Positions 1 to 5,957 of a DNA stretch of 11,315 nt are shown here, in pieces (positions within the stretch are counted from its first letter, which is position 1; the number at the start of each line of letters is the position of its first letter). Below the pieces are notes generated by a model. The model ran no database searches, was not told where the DNA came from, and saw only the letters and a program-made list of their open reading frames with translations. This DNA is from Bacteroidales bacterium (GTDB lineage Bacteria; Bacteroidota; Bacteroidia; Bacteroidales; WCHB1-69). The position numbers and the translations under genes were made by a program. The stretch lies in the NCBI GenBank assembly GCA_017527945.1, contig JAFXPL010000126.1, positions 1-11,315 on the forward strand. Reading direction: 5' to 3'.

Positions 1-13
1 ACGATTTAAATTG

Positions 14-21
14 TATTTTTG
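14..21 (+). promoter_or_regulatory. Possible rightward -7 element
   Basis: TATTTTTG fits the TAnnTTTG -7 consensus of Bacteroidota. Its -33 partner would lie at or beyond the left edge and cannot be checked. If it is active, the transcript would run through the hairpin at 69-98 before reaching the first gene. In this AT-rich stretch it may be a chance match. Confidence 0.3.
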
Positions 22-41
22 CCATCTCTTTAGTTATGGTG

Positions 42-71
42 CAAAGATACAAAAATCTTTGACACGGCAAA
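42..71 (-). promoter_or_regulatory. Leftward Bacteroidota-type promoter
   Basis: Read on the minus strand, a TATCTTTG box (plus-strand 42-49) is preceded, after an 18-base spacer, by TTTG (plus-strand 68-71). This fits the Bacteroidota sigma-70 pattern of a -33 TTTG and a -7 TAnnTTTG. Transcription would begin near position 36 and run out of the left edge, so the gene it serves is not in the window. The -33 element touches the base of the hairpin at 69-98. Confidence 0.6.
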
Positions 72-101
72 GCCCTAACCCGCCAATGTTAGGGCTTTTT
101 T
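69..101 (+). terminator. Rho-independent terminator hairpin
   Basis: AAAGCCCTAAC (69-79) pairs perfectly with GTTAGGGCTTT (88-98) around an 8-base loop. Six T residues (96-101) overlap the 3' foot. This is a textbook intrinsic terminator for rightward transcription. It sits immediately before the first open frame, so it is either the terminator of a former upstream gene or an attenuator in the leader of the operon. Confidence 0.75.
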
Positions 102-576
102 GCAAAAAAAAGAGGGCGCGCCACTTTTGACACACCCTCTTGATGGCGAAGTGGAATGGAAGTCTCCTGCGAGTATGCAGTTTATGCTTATGCTTCCGAA
201 AGAGAATTCGGATGAGCTAATTAAATACTGGTCTTACTTTATAGAAACAAAAGTTGACGGCAATGACAGAACTCTGGCCATCGACTTTAAGACGGGCGAA
301 CCGGGTACCTATTCGGGAACATATGACTTTGAGAAACAAACATGGTCAACACAGGCAATTGATACCATCGAGTTGAGAATCTACAATGACACTATCTTGG
401 AGTCGTTGTGGCGAGGGGAGTCAGCGACCCTGAAACTCAATGAGTATAAATATACTCGCAAGAAACAATACGTCGATGCTGCATTGGATGCCGTCTTGGT
501 TAAGGAAGGAAGTACAGAGAAACGTAACATCAAGGTAGTTATTGAGAATCGCCTAGAGTTTTATAAAGCGAAGTAA
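100..576 (+). CDS. Unrecognised 158-residue protein, 5' end uncertain
   Basis: I do not recognise this family. The protein appears cytoplasmic: no signal peptide, membrane segment or nucleotide-binding motif is visible. Alternating hydrophobic and polar residues and many aromatics (around WSYFIETKVDG, YSGTYDF and IELRIYND) suggest a beta-rich fold. The start is doubtful. The longest frame begins with TTG at 100, inside the T-tract of the terminator. Other in-frame options are TTG at 127 and ATG at 175, none with a clear ribosome binding site, and the frame is open back only to a stop at 76-78. The gene may therefore have lost its original 5' end. Its TAA at 574-576 is one base from the ATG of the LRR gene, so the two are probably translationally coupled and may act together. 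Confidence 0.6.
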   Translation: MQKKEGAPLLTHPLDGEVEWKSPASMQFMLMLPKENSDELIKYWSYFIETKVDGNDRTLAIDFKTGEPGTYSGTYDFEKQTWSTQAIDTIELRIYNDTILESLWRGESATLKLNEYKYTRKKQYVDAALDAVLVKEGSTEKRNIKVVIENRLEFYKAK

Positions 577-577
577 A

Positions 578-1330
578 ATGGAGAAGGGTTATCAAGTAGT
601 TGATGGGGTAGGATATATCCCCGAAGGAACGGAGGAAGTGGTAAACTATGCTTTTGAGCATAGCGAAGAATTGCGGGAAATTGACATCCCCGATTCGGTG
701 AAAAATATTGGAATGGCTGCATTTGTGAAGTGTAAAAAACTAACGAGGGTAACATTTCCCAATTCGTTAAAAGAAATAGGAATGATTGCTTTTTCAGGAT
801 GTAAGAGTCTGAGGGAGATAAGGCTTCCAAATTCGCTTACATCCATAGGGAGCGCGGCTTTTAACGGCTGTACGAAGTTAGAACGTGTGAATCTTCCCAA
901 TTCCCTAAAGGAGATTATGGCCTATGCTTTTGAAAACTGCAAGACACTGACAGAAATAGAGATACCCAATTCTCTGTCGAGAATCGAAAATAAGATGTTC
1001 GCCAACTGCGTGAAGTTGACAAATGTAATTATTCCTGAATCGGTCATTGAGGTTGGTTGCTCAGCCTTTGAGAGTTGTATATCATTGACAGAAATTATTC
1101 TTCCGCAATCACTCACCACGATCGCTCCCGAAGCCTTTAAAGGGTGTGTGGGATTGAAAAAGGTGGTGCTTCCTAAGTCGATTCAAAGAATCGAAGATTT
1201 TGCCTTTATGGGTTGCACCGGATTGTCAGAAGTTGTTTTTCCAGATAACGAAGTTCACGTCTCGCAATTCGCATTTTTGAACTGCAAAGCATTTCTAATT
1301 CCAAAATCAGCTAAAGTTGTGGTATGGTAG
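578..1330 (+). CDS. Cytoplasmic BspA-like leucine-rich repeat protein
   Basis: This 250-residue protein consists almost wholly of BspA/Treponema-type leucine-rich repeats (LRR_5 type). The unit is 23 residues, roughly L-x-x-I-x-(I/L)-P-x-S-(L/V)-x-x-I-x-x-x-A-F-x-x-C. The conserved prolines fall at 38, 61, 84, 107, 130, 153, 176, 199 and 222, exactly 23 apart, giving nine units; the last is degenerate. Such solenoids generally bind proteins. Known BspA proteins are usually exported, but this one starts MEKGYQVVDGVGY with no signal peptide, anchor or sorting domain, so it probably works in the cytoplasm. It starts one base after the upstream stop and lies 25 bases before the ATPase gene. I infer a recognition or scaffold role for the ATPase operon. 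The family is clear; the partner is unknown. Confidence 0.92.
   Translation: MEKGYQVVDGVGYIPEGTEEVVNYAFEHSEELREIDIPDSVKNIGMAAFVKCKKLTRVTFPNSLKEIGMIAFSGCKSLREIRLPNSLTSIGSAAFNGCTKLERVNLPNSLKEIMAYAFENCKTLTEIEIPNSLSRIENKMFANCVKLTNVIIPESVIEVGCSAFESCISLTEIILPQSLTTIAPEAFKGCVGLKKVVLPKSIQRIEDFAFMGCTGLSEVVFPDNEVHVSQFAFLNCKAFLIPKSAKVVVW
647..1267 (+). repeat. 69-bp coding tandem repeats of the LRR gene
   Basis: The nine 23-residue protein units correspond to a 69-base period in the DNA. Short blocks such as CCCAATTC, coding for P-N-S, recur near 758, 896 and 965, but the copies have diverged between these blocks. Copy number could change by recombination, though this divergence suggests no recent expansion. 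Confidence 0.7.
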
Positions 1331-1355
1331 TAATTTTAAGTTAAGTTGATGTATT

Positions 1356-2552
1356 ATGGAGACGGAAAAGTATAAGATAGGATATGTTAGATGTATGCTC
1401 TTTGCAGATTTTGGTATCGAACCGGTTCGGGCCTTGCAGTTTATAAACGACATGGAGAAACGCCCTGACAAGGTGGCGCGATACAAAGAACTTGTGGTGA
1501 AAAGCCTCTCGCTCCAATATGAGGGATTAAAAGATTGGTCGAAGGATAAACTTGCCGAACTTGCCAAGCAACGGGCTAAGGCGTGGCGCAAACAGATGGG
1601 CGACATTGCCATGCCCGAATATTTGGCCATGAGCAAACGATGGAATATTCCGCTCGACAGATTTATAGACATTAAACTGACTCCCGAGTTCATTAAGAAA
1701 ATGCTCGATTGCTACATCATCGGACAAGAAGATTATAAAATCATGCTTTCCGTGTCGTTCTATAGTTATCTTCTGCAGAAACGAAGTCGTTCTATCCTTC
1801 CGAAAAGCAATTTGCTGGTGTGTGGTCCGAGTGGTTCTGGTAAGACTTATGGAATGCATATTCTGAGCAATCTGTTTCAAGTTCCATTTGTCATCATACA
1901 CTGCAATTCTATTGTGCAGGAAGGCATAGAGGGCTCAAAGATCACAGATGGCCTCACCTCGTTGCTGTTGAAGGGCTGGGAGAAAGAAGATATCAAACAC
2001 GCGGTGGTGTGCTTCGACGAGTTTGACAAACTATTCGAAAAAAGAAAATTTGGAATAGACTCAGGTGAGTATAATTCCAGAATCGTAAATGAAATGCTGA
2101 ATATTATTGACGACAAGGGGGAGGTGGAATTTCAGACATCGTATGAGAGGAGGAGCGACCGTGTGAAACTACCCACGAGTAAAATGATGTTCGTTTTCAC
2201 GGGTGTGTTTGACGGATTGCGAAAAAAAGATTCTGAGAAGGTATATCGAAAAGTGATGGGGAAAATTACCCGCAGCATCTCTCCGAAAACAGAAATCGAC
2301 GAATGCTACAAGGCGTTCCGTGAGGACAAGGCCAAACAATCCCTCCATAGCCATCTGATGGAGAAAGTGGATGCGCTCTACGCATGTTTCAAAAACGGAG
2401 AAAATCCGAAAAACAAACATATAGCCCAATTGGCATTAACCTATCTTTTCAACCAAAACGACCTCATCCATGACAACCTCGAAGGTGTCGGGTTGGTTGA
2501 CGACGTGACGGTGATTGACCATGCGTTGAAAATCATAAAAGGTTGTATATGA
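1356..2552 (+). CDS. ClpX-like AAA+ ATPase with C-terminal DUF1232-like domain
   Basis: This 398-residue protein has a helical N-terminal part (about 1-107) instead of the ClpX zinc-binding domain. A ClpX-like AAA+ core follows: LTPEFIKKMLDCYIIGQ at 108-124, Walker A GPSGSGKT at 157-164, a pore-1-like loop GIEG at 190-193 (ClpX has GYVG), Walker B VVCFDE at 217-222 followed by FDK, and a sensor-1 region near 273-288. After about residue 295 the ClpX features stop: no E-F-I-G-R arginine finger, no IGF loop and no sensor-2 G-A-R. Instead, residues about 335-395 match the DUF1232 (YkvA-like) pattern, with NDLIHD at 368-373 and G-L-V-D-D near 379-383, like the family's P-x-D-L-I-P-D and G-x-x-D-D. 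It lies 25 bases after the LRR gene and overlaps the next gene by ATGA. It probably binds ATP, but may need a partner for hydrolysis. The paralog at 4586-5920 is an obvious candidate. Confidence 0.88.
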   Translation: METEKYKIGYVRCMLFADFGIEPVRALQFINDMEKRPDKVARYKELVVKSLSLQYEGLKDWSKDKLAELAKQRAKAWRKQMGDIAMPEYLAMSKRWNIPLDRFIDIKLTPEFIKKMLDCYIIGQEDYKIMLSVSFYSYLLQKRSRSILPKSNLLVCGPSGSGKTYGMHILSNLFQVPFVIIHCNSIVQEGIEGSKITDGLTSLLLKGWEKEDIKHAVVCFDEFDKLFEKRKFGIDSGEYNSRIVNEMLNIIDDKGEVEFQTSYERRSDRVKLPTSKMMFVFTGVFDGLRKKDSEKVYRKVMGKITRSISPKTEIDECYKAFREDKAKQSLHSHLMEKVDALYACFKNGENPKNKHIAQLALTYLFNQNDLIHDNLEGVGLVDDVTVIDHALKIIKGCI

Positions 2553-4255
2553 GAGAATTATATAATAAATTCAAGTCACTTATGAGCAAAAATTCCGCCA
2601 TCCTCATCACCCACGGCACCGACACTCTCGCCTGGACGCACGCCGCCGTGCGCTATGCCGTGAAACACAACAAGGTCAACATCGCCATTACCGGCAGCCA
2701 GATCCCCATGCCCGACGGCGTGGGCGACTTCTCCGACGCCTACGCCAACATCGGCAACAGCATCCGGTTCCTCACCCAATTCAAGCCGCCGCATATCTTC
2801 ACCGTCTTCAACAACGGTCAGAACGCCTTCTCCGACTCGCTCTACAAAATCAACCGCTGGAACAACCAGGCGTTCGAGGGCGACCTCATCGGCACCATGC
2901 AGTGGGACGAGGTGAAGTTCCACGACGACGAGGTGGTGGAAACACTGGAGACACCCGAATCCCTGGACACCCTCTATGTGGTGACCACCGGCGGCACCAT
3001 CGAATCCACCTTCAACGGGGAGGGTGTGCTCTCGCCCCAGCAGAACCGGCTCTCCGAATTCATCAAGTCGAAGTTCGACAACCCCGACACCCGCATCATC
3101 TATGTGCCCGCCTGCACCATCGACTCGTCCGACCTCACCTTCGAGAAGATGCGGGCGGTCATTAACAAAGTGAAAGAGTGCTTCGACAATATGTCCCTGT
3201 CTGATGCCGAAGTGGACCTGGACTTCGACGAGAACGTCCGCATCCTCTACACCGATCCGTTCAAGACGGAGGCGCAGTACCGCAAGGAGATGGAAGGAGC
3301 CTCGGCGGTCATCCTCGCTGGCTACGGTGGCGGCAACATCAACATCGACGACGGTTCGGGATTCTCGCCGCTACAACTGATCCGGGAGAAAAGCAAGGAG
3401 ATGCCCATCGTGCTCACCTCGCAAGTGGCCCTCGGCCCAGCCGACTTCATCTACGAGAACGCCTGGGAGGCCGTCAAAGCGGGTGCCATCTCCGGCGTGG
3501 ACCTCTCCATCCCCGAGATCCAGATCCGCCTCGCCTACCTGATGGGCCACCGCCGGCAGATTGAATCCTACTGTCAAACGCACGGCAAAACCTTCATGGA
3601 GGTGGTGGAGTGGCTGTTCATGTCGGGCATGAAGTTCCGCACCCGCCGCAGCAGAAGGAAGTACGAGGAGTTAAGGGGCGTTGCCTTCGACAAGAGGGAT
3701 TTGCTGATTGACTACACGATGGAGGAGAGTCTTCACGTCTTCCAAGAGTTTACAGAAGCACTTGCGGACAACGAGATGGATGTTGAGAAAATCCTTGAAC
3801 TCGCTACAGAGTATTATGACAAAGGTCACAAAGAGAAAGGTTTTGCCTTGTATAAGAAAGCAGCCGAATTGGGCTCTGCTCAAGCCCAGCATTTTGTTGC
3901 GAATTGCTATCGATTCGGATTGGCGACAACAAAAGATGAGAATGAGGCTGTCCGTTGGTACCGGAAGGCGGCTGACCAAGATTATCTCCAGTCAATCTAT
4001 GCTCTTGCAGAATTTCACATGTGGGGAAGTTACGGTGTGGAAAAAAGCACTGAGAAGGCCGTGCAACTATGGCATAAAGCGGCCGAGACGGGAGACGTAA
4101 TAGCACAGCACAGTCTCGGCAACCTGTATCTTGAGGGACTTTATGTCGAACAAAACCGCGAAGAAGCCATCAAATGGTATCGAAAGGCGGCACAACAGGG
4201 ATACAAACCTTCAAGAAAAAAACTGCTTGCCCTTGGAGTTGAAGAGGGTATTTAA
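2549..4255 (+). CDS. Asparaginase-like (motif order rearranged) / Sel1-repeat fusion
   Basis: The start is the ATG at 2549, overlapping the ATPase stop (ATGA), giving 568 residues. Residues 1-130 match the middle of a bacterial type I/II asparaginase: THGTDT at 21-26, TGSQIP at 48-53, and K100 where the catalytic lysine is expected. Residues 140-215 match what is normally the start: TTGGTI at 146-151 and DSSD at 192-195. Residues about 229-332 match the C-terminal domain (LAGYGGGN at 256-263). All expected active-site motifs are present once each, but out of order, as in a circular permutation of the N-terminal domain. After a charged linker, about four Sel1 repeats (about 415-560) follow, with signatures such as A-x-x-W-Y-R-K-A-A; these usually scaffold proteins. 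No signal peptide is visible, so the protein is probably cytoplasmic. L-asparagine hydrolysis is the family reaction; activity here is inferred. The asparaginase part is GC-rich compared with both flanks. Confidence 0.85.
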   Translation: MRELYNKFKSLMSKNSAILITHGTDTLAWTHAAVRYAVKHNKVNIAITGSQIPMPDGVGDFSDAYANIGNSIRFLTQFKPPHIFTVFNNGQNAFSDSLYKINRWNNQAFEGDLIGTMQWDEVKFHDDEVVETLETPESLDTLYVVTTGGTIESTFNGEGVLSPQQNRLSEFIKSKFDNPDTRIIYVPACTIDSSDLTFEKMRAVINKVKECFDNMSLSDAEVDLDFDENVRILYTDPFKTEAQYRKEMEGASAVILAGYGGGNINIDDGSGFSPLQLIREKSKEMPIVLTSQVALGPADFIYENAWEAVKAGAISGVDLSIPEIQIRLAYLMGHRRQIESYCQTHGKTFMEVVEWLFMSGMKFRTRRSRRKYEELRGVAFDKRDLLIDYTMEESLHVFQEFTEALADNEMDVEKILELATEYYDKGHKEKGFALYKKAAELGSAQAQHFVANCYRFGLATTKDENEAVRWYRKAADQDYLQSIYALAEFHMWGSYGVEKSTEKAVQLWHKAAETGDVIAQHSLGNLYLEGLYVEQNREEAIKWYRKAAQQGYKPSRKKLLALGVEEGI

Positions 4256-4476
4256 CAACACGCCTGATTTCGGTCATGCTCCACCGCGAAAACCTCAAAT
4301 TCAAGGAGGAATGGATGAGTTGCTCATGAGATAAGTTCAGTATTATCCACTGTTTCATTCGCGGAACTTTTAGCACTCTCAGAGCAACGTGTTCAGAAGG
4401 CACGACACAAAGCAGCCAAGTACGAAATCCTCCCCCACCCCCTCAATTCATACAATAATCTGACACATTGGCACAT
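4256..4476. other. Intergenic stretch without a supported gene
   Basis: No convincing gene lies here. A short open stretch in the frame of 4258-4329 (R-L-I-S-V-M-L-H-R-E-N-L-K-F-K-E-E-W) reads like protein and ends at TGA 4327-4329, so it could be the tail of a decayed gene, but it is too short to assign. A CACATTGGCACAT motif with a short internal repeat lies near 4464-4476. A purine-rich AAGGAGG at 4303-4309 precedes only a seven-codon frame. Confidence 0.5.
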
Positions 4477-4512
4477 ATCGCCCTCAAAAGAGTGGCGATT
4501 GTTATCTTTTAT
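4477..4512 (+). terminator. Probable terminator of the first operon
   Basis: ATCGCCCTC (4477-4485) pairs with GAG-T-GGCGAT (4490-4499) around an AAAA loop, with one bulged T at 4493. A T-rich but interrupted stretch (TGTTATCTTTTATT) follows. The nine-pair stem fits an intrinsic terminator that separates the asparaginase-Sel1 operon from the next promoter. The imperfect T-tract lowers the confidence. Confidence 0.55.
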
Positions 4513-4514
4513 TC

Positions 4515-4522
4515 TATTTTTG
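4515..4522 (+). promoter_or_regulatory. Bacteroidota -7 promoter element for the second ATPase operon
   Basis: TATTTTTG followed by C matches the TAnnTTTG -7 box. The only nearby TTG (4499-4501) is too close to be an ideal -33 element and lies in the terminator foot. Transcription would start near 4528-4530, which supports the ATG at 4586 rather than any earlier start codon, leaving a leader of roughly 55 bases. Confidence 0.55.
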
Positions 4523-4585
4523 CAGCATTCCGTCCAGTTCAACGGCTGGCAGGCATCAACAATTATCACCATTAAAATCGAAAAA

Positions 4586-5920
4586 ATGAGAATGACCAAC
4601 CAAAAACGCAAGGAAAGCGCTGCAGACACGCTCTTCATCGACGTGATGTGCCCTGTCAAGACAGCTACTTCCTATTTGCGGTGCATCAATCAGAGCGAAA
4701 AGGCCGCAGACCTGATCCGAAAGGAATTCCAAAGCACAAGGATTCCAACCACCCGACAACAGCTGATGCTTTTGTCGAAAGAAGAGCGGGAATCCATCAT
4801 CATGAAACATGTGGATGAATGGCAGACAGAAATCGGACGCCCCTCCATCGCGAGTTTGGTGAAACTCTGCGATGCATGGGGCTGCTCCATCCAAACCTTC
4901 TATGACAAGCCCCTTACCCCTGTGCAAATCAAGAAAATCTTGCAGATGTATATCGTCGGACAGGACAAATATTGCGAACAACTCGCATTGGCCTTCTACC
5001 TGTACAACGACAGACTCAAGATGGATGACTACGAAAGTCGCAACGCGATGCGAGACAGTCTCTTCGTACTGGGACCGAGCGGAAGCGGGAAAACATACGC
5101 GATTCAGACACTCTGCCGGCTCTTCAACGCCCCCATGGTGCTCATACACTGCAATTCTTTGGTTCCGGAAGGAATCGTAGGGGTGAGCGTCAGCAACGTG
5201 TTCACGCAGTTCTACGAGAGCAACGGACAAGATATGGAAATGCTGAAACAGGCAGTCGTTGTCTTCGACGAGTTCGACAAGCCTCTTTTCAACAGAGAAA
5301 ACAACGGGCGCATCATGAGCGAGACGCTGAATATCCTCGACGACAGAGGAGAGGTGATGTTCGACGAAAAATTCGCCACGTCAGGAAATGTCAAAAAAAT
5401 CACAGTGCCCACAAATAAGATGCTCTTCATCTTCACCGGGGTGTGCGAAGGCTTGGAGGAAGTCACCCGCCGCAGACTGAACCTGGGCGGTCTGGGATAC
5501 GCTTCCTCAGAGGCAAAGGCCGCCGGAGCCGACTGGATTGAACAGGTGACCCACAGCGACCTGATAGACCTCGGCTTCATGTCTGAAGTCATCGGCCGCG
5601 TCCAGACCCTCACCCACACGGTCAACCTCACCGAAGATGAACTTATTGCCGCCTTGGACTCAGAATTGTCATCACCGCTGATTCCCTTTAAGCAGAAACT
5701 GGCGAAACACGGAATCCGGCTGGAAGTGTCAAACAGCGGGAAAAAGGCCATCGCCGCCGTGTCGCGCAAAAAACAACTTGGCGTGCGCGGCATGAAAAGC
5801 GTGCTTTACGACATTCTCCGCCATGAGTTGTCGCATCTTCTCTCCGAGGAATGTGAACATGAACGGATTCTGAGCATCAACAAAACGTTCGTCTCCAAAA
5901 CATTGAACATGTCTTTATAA
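4586..5920 (+). CDS. ClpX-like AAA+ ATPase without zinc-binding domain
   Basis: The ATG at 4586 follows the A-rich tract ATCGAAAAA and lies downstream of the promoter, giving 444 residues; the frame extends upstream to TTG 4499, but that precedes the expected transcript start. The N-terminal region (1-110) is helical and resembles that of the ATPase at 1356-2552, not the ClpX zinc finger. The core has MYIVGQ at 121-126, Walker A GPSGSGKT at 163-170, Walker B VVVFDE at 224-229, a GIVG pore-loop equivalent at 196-199, a probable arginine finger R338 in SEVIGR, and a sensor-2-like R401 in LGVRGMKS. It is therefore a complete ATPase. At the ClpP-docking IGF loop position the sequence reads GGLGY (301-305), which argues against ClpP partnership. 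The two downstream genes follow at 37 and 32 bases and are probably co-transcribed. Likely role: ATP-driven protein remodelling in the cytoplasm; substrate unknown. Confidence 0.9.
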   Translation: MRMTNQKRKESAADTLFIDVMCPVKTATSYLRCINQSEKAADLIRKEFQSTRIPTTRQQLMLLSKEERESIIMKHVDEWQTEIGRPSIASLVKLCDAWGCSIQTFYDKPLTPVQIKKILQMYIVGQDKYCEQLALAFYLYNDRLKMDDYESRNAMRDSLFVLGPSGSGKTYAIQTLCRLFNAPMVLIHCNSLVPEGIVGVSVSNVFTQFYESNGQDMEMLKQAVVVFDEFDKPLFNRENNGRIMSETLNILDDRGEVMFDEKFATSGNVKKITVPTNKMLFIFTGVCEGLEEVTRRRLNLGGLGYASSEAKAAGADWIEQVTHSDLIDLGFMSEVIGRVQTLTHTVNLTEDELIAALDSELSSPLIPFKQKLAKHGIRLEVSNSGKKAIAAVSRKKQLGVRGMKSVLYDILRHELSHLLSEECEHERILSINKTFVSKTLNMSL

Positions 5921-5957
5921 ATTCACTGAAATTCAAAACACTTAAAATCAATTAAAT

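Noticed and set aside
104..111. A8 tract that could act as a phase-variation slippage site
   Set aside because: It lies before any convincing start codon and no alternative frame upstream gives a sensible protein, so there is no support for switching.
115..122. GGCGCGCC, an AscI-type eight-base palindrome next to the first gene
   Set aside because: It could suggest a cloning junction, but no vector-like sequence surrounds it and a single eight-base site can occur by chance.
647..1267. Regular 69-base repeats that might be taken for a CRISPR array
   Set aside because: The period is in frame and explained entirely by 23-residue leucine-rich repeats; there are no identical repeats with unique spacers.
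4303..4334. Strong AGGAGG followed by ATG at 4311
   Set aside because: The frame ends after seven codons, and genes in this organism generally do not use strong Shine-Dalgarno sites.
4499..4585. Extended N-terminus of the second ATPase from TTG 4499
   Set aside because: That stretch contains the promoter box and would precede the expected transcript start; ATG 4586 with its A-rich leader is better.
5822..5836. HELSH (residues 413-417) in the second ATPase as a zinc-protease motif
   Set aside because: It sits in the predicted small-domain helix right after the sensor-2 arginine; no third ligand or protease context is visible, so it is most likely a chance match.
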